Positions 16,015 to 24,203 of a stretch of DNA of 37,980 nucleotides are shown here, piece after piece. The position numbers were made by a program, and so were the translations under genes. The stretch is from JBHJGU01 sp050331475. Lineage in GTDB: Bacteria > Pseudomonadota > Alphaproteobacteria > Caulobacterales > Maricaulaceae. The first letter of the stretch is position 1, and each line of letters starts with the position of its first letter. The stretch covers positions 1 to 37,980 of the forward strand of contig JBHJGU010000086.1 of NCBI GenBank assembly GCA_050331475.1, read 5' to 3'. The notes beneath the pieces were generated by a model. It was not told the origin of the DNA, searched no databases, and saw only the letters and a list, made by a program, of their open reading frames with translations.

Positions 16015-16989
16015 ATGCCGCACGACGCCGCCCTTTCAGACAGCCCAGGACGGATCCCGCCCCAACAAGCCGTTGATGCGGCGAAGGCCGCCACGCGGGC
16101 CTCGGCGGGGGTGGCGTTGGGGTTGACGGCGGTGAAGATCGTCGCGGTCTTATGGTCGGATTCGATTGGACTTTTGGCCTCTTTGGCTGACAGCGGGCTC
16201 GATCTGTTCGGGTCGTTGGCAGCATTCGTCGCGGTCCGTCACGCCGCTTTACCTGCGGACGCGGAGCACCGTTATGGCCATGGCAAAGCGGAAGCGTTCG
16301 CGAGCCTAGCGCAAGCGGGCCTGGTCCTCGCCTCAGCGGTGTTCGTCAGCGTTCGAGCGGTGGATCGATTGGCGAACCCCGAACCCATAAGCGCACCGGC
16401 GCCGGCTCTGGCGGTTATGGCGATCTCTATCACCGCGACCCTGTGGCTGGTTCGGATGCAGACCCGCGCCATCCAAGACAGCGGCTCCTTGGCCGTGCGG
16501 GGCGATCGATTGCACTACCTCGCCGATCTCGGCGCGAACGCAGCCGTCATGGTCGGAATAGCGCTGCATTGGCTGTTCCATTGGGGTTGGGCGGACGCGT
16601 TGGTCGGGTTAGGCGTCGCTCTGGGCCTGTCGGGGGGCGCGAAGGGGCTCGTCAAGGCCGCCTGGGACCAGTTGATCGATCGCGAGTTGGCCATCGGCGA
16701 GCGCGAGCAAATCCAAGCCCTCGCCGAGGCGGCGCCGCAGGTCTTGGGCGTGCATGATTTGCGCACCCGGGCGTCGGGGCCGTTCGCCCATTTGCAGTTT
16801 CATATCGATCTCGATCCGAACCTCGACCTACGCTCGGTCCATGAGATCATTCTCGATGTCGAGGCGCGGGTGCTCGACGCGTTCCCCGGGGCCGACGTCT
16901 TGATCCATCCCGACCCGAAGGGCGCCGCCCCCGCCCATGGCAATCCGCACTTTGGCGGTGAGCGCGATGGACACGGGTTTGTAGCCTAA
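16015..16989 (+). CDS. Cation diffusion facilitator (FieF/YiiP-like)
   Basis: This is a metal/proton antiporter of 324 residues that exports divalent cations such as zinc or iron(II) from the cytoplasm. The transmembrane domain has the metal site as SLADSGLDLF (DxxxD) in helix 2 and HYLADLGANAAV (HxxxD) in helix 5, the same tetrad as in YiiP. HRYGHGKAEA lies between helices 2 and 3. The C-terminal cytoplasmic domain carries the family's LRTRASGPFAHLQFHIDLDP region. No convincing ribosome-binding site precedes the ATG at 16015, and the transcript may be nearly leaderless. A CGCCCC/GGGGCG inverted repeat in the 39-base gap to the convergent gene (16990-17024) may end both transcripts. Metal specificity is not visible. 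Confidence 0.9.
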   Translation: MPHDAALSDSPGRIPPQQAVDAAKAATRASAGVALGLTAVKIVAVLWSDSIGLLASLADSGLDLFGSLAAFVAVRHAALPADAEHRYGHGKAEAFASLAQAGLVLASAVFVSVRAVDRLANPEPISAPAPALAVMAISITATLWLVRMQTRAIQDSGSLAVRGDRLHYLADLGANAAVMVGIALHWLFHWGWADALVGLGVALGLSGGAKGLVKAAWDQLIDRELAIGEREQIQALAEAAPQVLGVHDLRTRASGPFAHLQFHIDLDPNLDLRSVHEIILDVEARVLDAFPGADVLIHPDPKGAAPAHGNPHFGGERDGHGFVA

Positions 16990-17028
16990 CGCCCCGGCGC
17001 GCGCTCCCTCTATCGACTGGGGCGGAGG

Positions 17029-18069
17029 TCAAATGATTTCATCCTCGTCAAAGAGTTTGTCTGAGGCGAGTTGGGCGGTCACGGTCTCCACATGCGCCTC
17101 TAGGTCATGATTGGGCGGCACCACGGCGATATGGAAGAGCGCGTCGCCTTCATTGACCACCGGCAAATTGGTCCGCCCGATCAATAGGCCCGGCTTGGAT
17201 GCGCGCACCTCCACCTCGGTCTCGCCAAACGGATCGGAGATGACGCCGAGCAAATCCTCCGCCTCAACCCCATCGCCAATGGTCTTGTAAGCGCGCAACA
17301 GCCCGCCCGCGCCCGCACGCGACCAATAGCTCGACCGCGCGAGCAAAGCGGGCGTCTTTTTCGGCGCGCCTGCGGAGGGGATCATGTCGAGCTTACGCAG
17401 CACTCTGAGCACCCCGCTCACGCCCACGCGCACGGCAAATTCGTCGAACCGCAGACCTTCGCCGCCTTCAAACAGCAGCATCTCCACTCCGTGTTCGCGC
17501 GCCGCCTCGCGCAAGGAGCCCGATCGCTCTGGCGCGACCAACACCACGGGCGCGCCAAAGGCTTGGGCCAGGGCTAAGGCCTCCTCACGATCGGGCGAAA
17601 TCCGGATCTGCGGATAGTTGGAGCGATGGATCGCGGCGGAGTGCAAATCCACGCCCACATCGCATCGCGCAACCACTTCATGGACAAACAAATGCGCGAT
17701 GCGGTCGGCCAACGACCCGCGCGGCTGGCCGGGAAAACACCGGTTCAAATCGCGCCGGTCGGGCAGATAACGGGAATGGTTGAGAAAGCCGAACGTGTTA
17801 ACGATTGGCGCTAAGATCAGCGTGCCGCGCAAGCGATTAAGCGCGGGCGCGCGCATCAGTCGACGCACAATCTCCACCCCGATAATCTCATCCCCATGCA
17901 CGGCGGCGGAGACGAACACCGCCGGGCCCTCGCGCTTGGCGTGGATCACATGGACGGACAGCGCCACCGGGGTATGGTTGGACAACACGCTAATGGGCAA
18001 TTGCACGGTGCGACGAGCGCCGGGATCGACGATGTCAGCGCCAATCGAGAAAGCGGGGCGGGCGGCCAT
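17029..18069 (-). CDS. Succinylglutamate desuccinylase/aspartoacylase family protein
   Basis: This is a zinc-dependent amidohydrolase of 346 residues of the AstE/AspA carboxypeptidase-like group. The zinc ligands are His58 and Glu61 in AAVHGDEIIG and His143 in VDLHSAAIHR; RRDLNRCFPG (about 105-114) is the substrate-carboxylate region. A lipoyl-like beta domain follows near residues 260-330. Family members remove acyl groups from amino acids. Neither the arginine succinyltransferase pathway nor ectoine genes are nearby, so the substrate is unknown. The ATG at 18069 has GGAG about 7 bases upstream. Far longer frames upstream are the antisense shadow of queG. It is divergent from queG, separated by 102 bases. 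Confidence 0.88.
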   Translation of the reverse strand: MAARPAFSIGADIVDPGARRTVQLPISVLSNHTPVALSVHVIHAKREGPAVFVSAAVHGDEIIGVEIVRRLMRAPALNRLRGTLILAPIVNTFGFLNHSRYLPDRRDLNRCFPGQPRGSLADRIAHLFVHEVVARCDVGVDLHSAAIHRSNYPQIRISPDREEALALAQAFGAPVVLVAPERSGSLREAAREHGVEMLLFEGGEGLRFDEFAVRVGVSGVLRVLRKLDMIPSAGAPKKTPALLARSSYWSRAGAGGLLRAYKTIGDGVEAEDLLGVISDPFGETEVEVRASKPGLLIGRTNLPVVNEGDALFHIAVVPPNHDLEAHVETVTAQLASDKLFDEDEII

Positions 18070-18171
18070 GGCGGTCTCCAGACCAAAGCGTTGGCCTTGC
18101 GGCGCCGCGCCGCGCGCGTCATCCCTTGATCGGGGTCCTGCGACGATCGGTCTGGAGAAGAAAGGGGTCAG

Positions 18172-19293
18172 GTGAGCGCGCTTACGGCGGACACGGTTAA
18201 GGCCCAGGCGCTTGGGCTGGGGTTTGACGCGGTGGGCGTGGCGGACGCGACCCGGCCATGGGCGGCGGGCGAGCGGCTCACCGAATTCCTCGATTTGGGT
18301 CGGCACGGATCGATGGATTGGATGGCGCTGCATGCGGAGCGGCGGTCCCACCCCCAAGCGCTCTGGCCCGAGGCGCGCTCCGCGGTGATGGTGGGGCTGA
18401 ATTACGGCCCCGACACAGATCCGATGGTGGGCTTGGTGGAGCGGTCCAAAGCGGTTGTCTCCGTCTATGCGGCTGGGGCGGATTACCATGATGTGTTGAA
18501 AAAAAAGCTCAAACGTTTGGGATGCTGGTTCGCTGACGCTGCTGGCGCGGACGTCAAAGTGTTCGTGGACACAGCCCCCCTCATGGAGAAGCCGCTGGCC
18601 CAAGCCGCCGGGCTGGGCTGGCAAGGCAAGCACACGAATCTGGTGAGCCGGGACTATGGGTCTTGGCTGTTTTTGGGGGCGCTGCTCAGCCCCGCCGCGC
18701 TCGCCCCCGATCCGGCTGAGGCCGATCATTGCGGCACGTGCCAAGCGTGTCTGGACGTGTGCCCGACCAACGCATTTCCCGCGCCCTACCAGCTCGACGC
18801 CCGGCGGTGCCTGGCTTACCTCTCCATCGAGCATAAAGGGCCGATCCCGCGAGCGTTTCGCGCGCCCATGGGCAATCGGGTGTTCGGCTGTGACGATTGT
18901 TTGGCCGTGTGCCCGTGGAACAAATACGCCCAGACTGCGCGCGAGGCCGCCTTGGCGCCGCGCCCGCAAACCCGGTTGCCGGATCTCGACGCGCTCGCGC
19001 AACTCGATGACGCCGGGTTTCGCGCGGTGTTCGCCGGATCGCCGGTCAAGCGCACTGGGCGCGAGCGGATACTGCGCAATGTGGCGATTGCGATCGGCAA
19101 TTCCGGCGATCCCAAACTGATCCCAACCGCGGAGCGGCTGGCCCAAGACCCCAGCGCGCTGATCCGCGGGGCGGCTGTGTGGGCGTTAGCCCAACTCCTG
19201 CCGCCTGAGGCCTTTGCCCAACGCGCGGCCGCGCAAACCGACCCGGACCCGGACGTTCAGGCCGAATGGCGGGCGGGCGTCATCACCGCCTAG
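18172..19293 (+). CDS. queG: Epoxyqueuosine reductase
   Basis: This cobalamin-dependent iron-sulfur enzyme of 373 residues makes the last step of queuosine synthesis, reducing epoxyqueuosine in tRNA to queuosine. The N-terminal flavin-reductase-like cobalamin-binding domain includes GRHGSMDWM and WPEARSAVMVGLNYG. Two 4Fe-4S clusters are bound by CGTCQACLDVCPTNAF and the later CDDCLAVCPWN, with IEHKGPIP between them. HEAT-like repeats form the C-terminus. The start is GTG at 18172, preceded by AAAGGGG. The stop shares the palindromic CTAG with the stop of the convergent hydrolase (19290-19293). No other queuosine gene is nearby. Confidence 0.95.
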   Translation: MSALTADTVKAQALGLGFDAVGVADATRPWAAGERLTEFLDLGRHGSMDWMALHAERRSHPQALWPEARSAVMVGLNYGPDTDPMVGLVERSKAVVSVYAAGADYHDVLKKKLKRLGCWFADAAGADVKVFVDTAPLMEKPLAQAAGLGWQGKHTNLVSRDYGSWLFLGALLSPAALAPDPAEADHCGTCQACLDVCPTNAFPAPYQLDARRCLAYLSIEHKGPIPRAFRAPMGNRVFGCDDCLAVCPWNKYAQTAREAALAPRPQTRLPDLDALAQLDDAGFRAVFAGSPVKRTGRERILRNVAIAIGNSGDPKLIPTAERLAQDPSALIRGAAVWALAQLLPPEAFAQRAAAQTDPDPDVQAEWRAGVITA

Positions 19294-20039
19294 ACCAAGC
19301 TCAGCACGGTGTCGCGCAGCCGCTCCAAATCCGCGGGCGCGGAGAGCCGATGGTCACCGCCCTTGATCACTGTGGCGATGACGTCCTCACTCGTTAGATC
19401 GTCGAGCAAGCGTAGAGCGTGCGCCATGGGCACGTCTTCATCCGCCGCGCCCTGGAGGATGCGTACCGGCGCGGCGATCGGGATCGGACGGCCGAGCAAG
19501 AGATGCCGCCGGCCGTCCTCGATCAGCGCTCGCGTGATCGGATAGCCTGCGGGATCATAGTCAGACGGTCTTAGCCACGCGCCGGTTTGCAGGATCTCGC
19601 TTTTGACCTGGGGCGAAAAGCGCGCCCACATTAGGGTCTCGGTGAAGTCCGGCGCCGGCGCGATCAGCACCAGCGCTTTGACCGTTTCGGGTCGCGCGAG
19701 CGCCGCTAGAAGCGCGATCCACGCGCCCATGGACGACCCCACGAGGATTTGCGGTCCGTCACACAGCGCGTCCAAGACCGCCAGCGCGTCTTCACGCCAA
19801 ATCGAAATCGTCCCGTCTTCGAACGCGCCCTCCGACGCGCCATGGCCGAAATAGTCAAAGCGCAGGAAACCCCGCCCCGCCTCCGCCAGGGCCTGGTGCA
19901 AGAACGTCGCTTTCGAGCCGGTCATGTCCGAGCGGAAGCCCCCCAGCCACACGACGCCCGGACCCGCGCCGGGGCTCTGCGCGTACGCCAGCCTGTGTCC
20001 GGCTGGGGTGAGCAAGCATTGAAAGCCGTCAGCGGTCAT
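19290..20039 (-). CDS. Alpha/beta hydrolase
   Basis: This is a soluble serine hydrolase of 249 residues. The nucleophile elbow is GSSMG with Ser103. The likely acid is Asp200 in GAADEDVP and the base is His230 in GGDHRLS. DYFGHGAS (about 62-69) and WLGGFRSDM resemble ABHD10-type thioesterases or acyl esterases. The substrate is unknown. GGAG lies 7 bases before the ATG. The gene is convergent with queG, overlapping at the stop codons, and divergent from the glycosyltransferase pair. Confidence 0.87.
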   Translation of the reverse strand: MTADGFQCLLTPAGHRLAYAQSPGAGPGVVWLGGFRSDMTGSKATFLHQALAEAGRGFLRFDYFGHGASEGAFEDGTISIWREDALAVLDALCDGPQILVGSSMGAWIALLAALARPETVKALVLIAPAPDFTETLMWARFSPQVKSEILQTGAWLRPSDYDPAGYPITRALIEDGRRHLLLGRPIPIAAPVRILQGAADEDVPMAHALRLLDDLTSEDVIATVIKGGDHRLSAPADLERLRDTVLSLV

Positions 20040-20152
20040 AATGGTCTCCGGGGCGCGAGTCGGAGCGGCTCGCGCGCCTCATCGGGCTCTTGCGCTCTCC
20101 CGCCGGGCGGGCATAAGGCGCATCCGAAGCGCGGGAGGAAAGGAACGCGGGT

Positions 20153-21298
20153 TTGCTGTGCGTCTGTCAAGTCATCCCCGAATTGAGCGCCGGCGGCGCC
20201 GAGCGCACCACAGTGGATGTGGCCGCCGGGCTCGCCGCGCGGGGCGATCGCGCGTTGGTGGCCTCCCAAGGCGGGCGTTTGGCGGACGAGCTCGCCGCGC
20301 ATGGCGGGAGTTTGATTGAGGGCCCTTACGCGTCGAAGAACCCGGTAACCATCCTGCGCAACGCGGGTCGTTTGACCAAGCTGGCGAAGGCGGAAAACGT
20401 TCAGGTTCTGCACGCCCGCTCGCGCGCGCCGGCGTGGTCCGCGCGCGAGGCCGCCAAGCGCGCCGGCGTCGCCTTTGTGACCACCTATCACGGCATCTAC
20501 AATGCGCAGAGCGGGCTCAAACGGCGCTATAACGCCATTATGGCGTCGGGCGATGTGGTGATCGCTAATTCCGAATACACCAAGGCGCATATCTTGGAGG
20601 AACACGAGATTGAGGCTGAACGGGTCGTGGTGATCCCGCGGGGGGTGGATTTCGCCGTCTTTGATCCCAACGCTATTGCGCCTGAGCGCGTCGAGGCCAT
20701 GCGCGCGGGCTGGGGGCTGGCGCCGGACTTTGACGGGCCGGTTTTGCTGCTGCCCGCGCGGCTGACCCGCTGGAAGGGTCATTTATGGGCGATCGAAGCG
20801 CTGGCGCGGATCACTCAAAGCCCTGCGCCCGTCTTAGTCTGCGCCGGCGACCCGCAGGGCCGCGAGGATTATGTTGCCGAGGTTCGAGCTGCCGCCCAAA
20901 CCGCCGGCTTGGGCGATCAGGTGAAGGTCGTCGGACACGCCACCGATATGCCCGCCGCCTACGCCGCCAGCGATATTGTGCTGACCCCGTCTTTGGAGCC
21001 GGAGGCGTTCGGGCGCACCGCGGTGGAGGCCCAGGCCATGGGCAAGCCCGTGATCGCCGCCGACCATGGCGCCGCGCGCGAGACTGTCCGGCATAACGCC
21101 ACCGGCGTGCTGGTACGCCCCGGTGACACGCGCGCCTTGACCAGCGCCCTTAAAGGGCTGCTCGCACGCGGCCCGGGCGGCCGGCGAACTATGGGCCGAG
21201 CCGGGCGGGCCTACACCAAGGCGCATTTCACGGTGGAGGCCATGGTGACGGCCACGTTGGAGGTTTACGCGCGCGTCCGCCACGAGACGCGTCGGTGA
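20153..21298 (+). CDS. Glycosyltransferase family 4 protein
   Basis: This is a GT-B fold retaining glycosyltransferase of 381 residues. The N-terminal acceptor half starts VIPELSAGGAERTTVDVA, typical of family 4. The donor-binding half has LLPARLTRWKGH and the EPEAFGRTAVEAQAMGKPVI signature with the EX7E glutamates. Such enzymes add sugars to lipopolysaccharide core, capsule or glycolipids at the cytoplasmic face. The start is read as TTG at 20153 with GGAGGAAAGGAA upstream; no ATG is available in frame. The next gene begins within its stop codon (GTGA), so the two are co-translated and probably act on the same surface glycan. Confidence 0.88.
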   Translation: MLCVCQVIPELSAGGAERTTVDVAAGLAARGDRALVASQGGRLADELAAHGGSLIEGPYASKNPVTILRNAGRLTKLAKAENVQVLHARSRAPAWSAREAAKRAGVAFVTTYHGIYNAQSGLKRRYNAIMASGDVVIANSEYTKAHILEEHEIEAERVVVIPRGVDFAVFDPNAIAPERVEAMRAGWGLAPDFDGPVLLLPARLTRWKGHLWAIEALARITQSPAPVLVCAGDPQGREDYVAEVRAAAQTAGLGDQVKVVGHATDMPAAYAASDIVLTPSLEPEAFGRTAVEAQAMGKPVIAADHGAARETVRHNATGVLVRPGDTRALTSALKGLLARGPGGRRTMGRAGRAYTKAHFTVEAMVTATLEVYARVRHETRR

Positions 21299-22218
21299 AG
21301 ACGGACGCCGTCATTCTCGTTTTCGGCCCCGCCGAGCATGTGGTCGACACGCTTGGCGCTGTCGCTCGGGTGAGGGCTTTGCATAAGGGCGGCCGGATCA
21401 TTGGCTTCACCCACCCGAGTTTTCGCGCGCTCTTGTCCATGTCGCCCGCGTTCGAGCGGGTGGAGATCGCCGAGCCCAGTACGCTACAGAGCCATTGGGC
21501 GCTGGCTCAACGGATCCGCTCGCTCCAAGCCGATGTGGTTTATGACTTCGACGCCACCCCGTCAGGGCGACTGCTGGTGCGGTGCCTCTCGCCCTTCGGC
21601 CCCCGGTGCGTCGCGCCAGAGTCCAGCTCGGCCCCGTGGGTCGATCGGGTGGCCGCCGTGCTCGGATCCGCCCTCGATCCTGCGTCCCTCGTCACGGATT
21701 TGCGCTTCCTCGCGCGACGCGCGGACACGCAACCCCGTTTGCAGCCGGCGTTTTTCTCGATCAAAGCGCCTTACGTTCTGCTCGCCCCAGGACGCGCGGC
21801 GACCCTCCCGCAGGCGGCCGGTTGGACAATCCCGGGCCTGGCCCGTGCGGTCGAAACCGTGCGCGACGCGGGCTACCAAATCGTGATTGTCGGCGGGGCG
21901 GAGGCGCGCGAAGCCGCCAAAGCGTTAGCCGCCGCCGCGCCGGGATCGATCAATCTGAGTGGACGGGCGGATTGGATCCAGATTGGCGGTTTGGCCCTGA
22001 AGGCGGCCGCGGTCGTCGGTTTTGGGGATGCGTGGCATAAAATAGCCGTCGCCGCGGGCGCACCCAGCGTTTTGTTCTGCGCTGACTTAGAGGACGGCCG
22101 CCAGCGCGCTCCCGCCGCGGGGGCGTGTGTGCGTTTGTGCCCTGGACCAACGGGTTTTACCCCCAAGGCGGTATCGGACGGCTTACGCATGATTGCGCGA
22201 ACGCCGCTGCCGACTTGA
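21295..22218 (+). CDS. Glycosyltransferase family 9 (heptosyltransferase-like) protein
   Basis: This protein of 307 residues resembles ADP-heptose:LPS heptosyltransferases. Visible are the opening strand with a GxHK-like loop, VYDFDATPSGRLLVRCL in the first domain, a donor domain with APGRAATLPQAAGW, and the late motif VGFGDAWHKIAVAAGAPSVLF. In typical family members the last reads GxDTGPMHIAAA, so this is a divergent member. The start is GTG overlapping the previous stop by 4 bases. With the family 4 enzyme it forms a two-gene operon, likely for lipopolysaccharide core or another envelope glycan. The substrate is not determined. Confidence 0.8.
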   Translation: MKTDAVILVFGPAEHVVDTLGAVARVRALHKGGRIIGFTHPSFRALLSMSPAFERVEIAEPSTLQSHWALAQRIRSLQADVVYDFDATPSGRLLVRCLSPFGPRCVAPESSSAPWVDRVAAVLGSALDPASLVTDLRFLARRADTQPRLQPAFFSIKAPYVLLAPGRAATLPQAAGWTIPGLARAVETVRDAGYQIVIVGGAEAREAAKALAAAAPGSINLSGRADWIQIGGLALKAAAVVGFGDAWHKIAVAAGAPSVLFCADLEDGRQRAPAAGACVRLCPGPTGFTPKAVSDGLRMIARTPLPT

Positions 22219-22389
22219 TTAAACCGATGTCATTGCCCATAGTTCGCCTGCTCGGCGATCGCGTCCGAACGTGGCCTCGCTCACTCCGGCGATCCGCCGT
22301 CATCCGGCGGCCGGGCATTCGTCGTTGAATTATCGTTTTGCACGCCCAGAGGGGCGCTTACATATCATCATGATCCAGGGAGAGCTCGC

Positions 22390-22929
22390 ATAGCCCGCCG
22401 TCCAATCCAAGCGCCTCCGCCGTCCCGAGAAGGACCGCGCATTAACGAAGAAATCCGCTCGCGGCGTGTGTTGCTCATCGACCAATTTGGCGAAAAGCAG
22501 GGCGAGATGCCGATCGAGGCCGCTTTAGACGCGGCCTCCGAAGCCGGCATGGACCTTGTGGAGGTCGCCGCCCAGTCCGAGCCGCCGGTCGTTAAGATCG
22601 TCGACTATGGCAAGCTGAAATTCCAAGAACAGAAGAAAAAGGCCGAAGCGCGGAAAAAGCAAAAAACCGTGGAGCTTAAAGAAATTAAGATGCGGCCAAA
22701 TATCGATACGCATGATTACGAGGTGAAAACCAAGGCCATGCGGCGGTTTTTCGATGATGGTGACAAGGTCAAGGTGACCTTGCGGTTCCGCGGTCGGGAA
22801 ATGGCGCACCAGGGTTTGGGCCTGAAACTGCTCATCCGGGTGAAGGACGATTTCGCTGAAATCGCTAAGGTCGAAAATGAGCCTAAATTAGAAGGCCGCC
22901 AAATGATCATGGTGCTTGCGCCGCGGTAA
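22390..22929 (+). CDS. infC: Translation initiation factor IF-3, probable AUA start
   Basis: This factor of 179 residues binds the 30S subunit, keeps it apart from 50S and checks the initiator tRNA. PRINEEIRSRRVLLID marks the N-domain and EIKMRPNIDTHDYEVKTKAM the start of the C-domain; the end is QMIMVLAPR. No ATG, GTG or TTG gives the full N-terminus. The frame begins naturally at ATA (22390), giving ARRPIQAPPPSREGPR after the initiator, with GGGAG 7 bases upstream. Starting at GTG 22468 would remove the conserved N-terminal segment. Use of a rare start codon is the known way IF-3 represses its own mRNA. A seven-codon ATG-started reading frame (22370-22393) ends with a TAG overlapping the ATA. 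The usual downstream partners rpmI and rplT follow after an inserted gene. Confidence 0.93.
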   Translation: MARRPIQAPPPSREGPRINEEIRSRRVLLIDQFGEKQGEMPIEAALDAASEAGMDLVEVAAQSEPPVVKIVDYGKLKFQEQKKKAEARKKQKTVELKEIKMRPNIDTHDYEVKTKAMRRFFDDGDKVKVTLRFRGREMAHQGLGLKLLIRVKDDFAEIAKVENEPKLEGRQMIMVLAPR

Positions 22930-23019
22930 GCGGACGTCGGTTTTGCCCAATGGCCTGTCCGTTCTAAACAAATCAACTATTGAACGATGCGTCCAAACGC
23001 AGCTTGCCGGGTGTCGCGG

Positions 23020-23034
23020 CGTTATACTATAACG
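23020..23034. promoter_or_regulatory. Probable Zur-box operator
   Basis: CGTTATACTATAACG is a perfect 7-1-7 palindrome. Its core GTTATANTATAAC is the published consensus of proteobacterial zinc uptake regulator (Zur) sites, and the right flank GTTTC matches the consensus ATTTC except for one base. It overlaps a possible promoter (TTGCCG at 23004-23009, TATAAC at 23028-23033, spacer 18) and ends 25 bases before the MerC-domain gene. Zinc-dependent repression of that gene is inferred. Confidence 0.65.
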
Positions 23035-23058
23035 TTTCGAGGCAAGAGGGCTGGAACT

Positions 23059-23421
23059 ATGCAAAAGGTCGACGCGTCTGCGATTGGATTATCTGCGCTA
23101 TGCGTGGCGCATTGCATCAGTTTTTGGCTGGTGGCGGCGGGGGTGATGGTCTTCGCGCCGATGCCGGAAGTCGCACATTTGGCGCTGCATGGCGTGTTTC
23201 TGGCGCTGGCGGCCGTGTTGGCGGTGTTTAGTCTTCGCGCCGCCCATCGCCGGGGCGTGCTTACGGTGTCATATCGTCTAGGGCTCGGGGCGGGGCTGGT
23301 CTGCTTGCTCATCGGCGTGATCGGGCATCACGACATGCGCCTGAGCGTCGGGCTGACCATCACGGGCGCGACGATCCTAGCGTGGACGCATTCGCGGCTA
23401 TCCCGGCGCGCGGCGGCCTGA
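23059..23421 (+). CDS. MerC-domain membrane protein
   Basis: This is an inner-membrane protein of 120 residues with four hydrophobic helices (about 10-30, 38-55, 68-88 and 92-110). The first helix carries the paired cysteine-histidine motif ALCVAHC of the MerC family, and HHDMR lies between helices 3 and 4. MerC was described as a mercuric-ion importer; chromosomal relatives without mer genes are common and often have unknown metal roles. There are no other mercury genes here. The strong Zur-type operator 25 bases upstream points to zinc limitation as the inducing signal. The gene lies between infC and rpmI on the same strand, an unusual place. The ATG at 23059 starts just before the first helix. 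Confidence 0.75.
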   Translation: MQKVDASAIGLSALCVAHCISFWLVAAGVMVFAPMPEVAHLALHGVFLALAAVLAVFSLRAAHRRGVLTVSYRLGLGAGLVCLLIGVIGHHDMRLSVGLTITGATILAWTHSRLSRRAAA

Positions 23422-23441
23422 ACGGCGACCCCGCCAAACGC

Positions 23442-23469
23442 TTGCGAAATCTGGTAATCCGCGTATAAG
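23442..23469 (+). promoter_or_regulatory. Probable promoter of rpmI-rplT
   Basis: TTGCGA (23442-23447) and TATAAG (23464-23469) are spaced by 16 bases. The leader of about 90 bases contains a near-direct repeat, GCTTGCGCTTAGG and GCTTGCGCTAAAGG, the second of which includes the rpmI ribosome-binding site. Because L20 represses this operon in other bacteria through leader structures, the repeat may be part of such a control, which is a guess. Confidence 0.45.
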
Positions 23470-23563
23470 CGGCCGCTTTCCAGCCGAGCGGGCCAAAACG
23501 GCATGCCCGGCGGCTCATAACGCTTGCGCTTAGGCTTTGCAGCTTGCGCTAAAGGAGAGCGAA

Positions 23564-23764
23564 ATGCCGAAACTAAAGACCAAGTCGGGCGCAAAGAAGC
23601 GCTTTAAGATGACGGCGACGGGTAAAGTCAAAGCGGCGCAGTCGGGCAAACGCCATGGCATGATCAAGCGCACGCCGAAGCAAATCCGTCAGAAACGCGG
23701 CACAGACTGCTTGGCCGAACCGGACGCCCGGATCGTCAAGAAGTATATGCCCTATAATCGCTAG
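23564..23764 (+). CDS. rpmI: 50S ribosomal protein L35
   Basis: This is a basic protein of 66 residues, the normal length. The start MPKLKTKSGAKKRFK and the centre SGKRHGMIKRT are the family signature. It is a component of the large ribosomal subunit. AAAGGAG lies 6 bases before the ATG at 23564; an upstream TTG would only add leader sequence. rplT follows after 39 bases on the same strand. Confidence 0.97.
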   Translation: MPKLKTKSGAKKRFKMTATGKVKAAQSGKRHGMIKRTPKQIRQKRGTDCLAEPDARIVKKYMPYNR

Positions 23765-23803
23765 TCGCGGTTCGCCAACCGTCAATTAGAGGAGCCCAAC
23801 GCT

Positions 23804-24187
23804 ATGGCTCGCGTGAAACGGGGCGTAACCGCCCACGCCCGACATAAGAAAGTCATCAAAGCGGCTAAAGGCTATTACGGCCGCCGGAAAAACACCTTCC
23901 GCACCGCCCATGCGGCGATTTGGAAGGCCGGTCAGTACGCCTACCGGGATCGACGCGCGAAAAAGCGCACCTTCCGCGCCTTGTGGATCCAGCGCATCAA
24001 TGCGGCGGCCCGCGAGCATGGGCTGACCTATGGTCGGTTCATCGACGGCTTGAACAAGGCCGGGATCGAAGTCGACCGCAAGGTGATGGCGGATCTCGCT
24101 GTGCGCGAACCTGAAGCGTTTGAAGCGCTGGTGGCGCAAGCCCGCACGGCCCTGGACGCCGCGGACGCTGAGCGCGCCGCCGCTTAA
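23804..24187 (+). CDS. rplT: 50S ribosomal protein L20
   Basis: This is a large-subunit assembly protein of 127 residues that binds 23S rRNA. The long basic N-terminus begins MARVKRGVTAHARHKK and continues AKGYYGRRKNTFRTA; the globular C-terminal part has LWIQRINAAAREHGL and YGRFIDGLNKAGIE. It is a few residues longer than the usual 117-120 because of an Ala/Asp-rich tail. AGAGGAG precedes the ATG. In other bacteria L20 also represses its own operon. Only 16 bases separate it from the convergent AlgX-like gene. Confidence 0.97.
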   Translation: MARVKRGVTAHARHKKVIKAAKGYYGRRKNTFRTAHAAIWKAGQYAYRDRRAKKRTFRALWIQRINAAAREHGLTYGRFIDGLNKAGIEVDRKVMADLAVREPEAFEALVAQARTALDAADAERAAA

Positions 24188-24203
24188 GCGATCGTTGACC
24201 CGC

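Noticed and set aside
18070..19146. N-terminal extension giving the aspartoacylase-like gene 705 codons
   Set aside because: The extra part is antisense to queG and shows no domain; GGAG and the family N-terminus support the ATG at 18069.
22258..22330. CCGCCG/CGGCGG hairpin before infC as a terminator or riboswitch
   Set aside because: The 6-bp stem is not followed by a T run and no known riboswitch core is visible; in GC-rich DNA such stems occur by chance.
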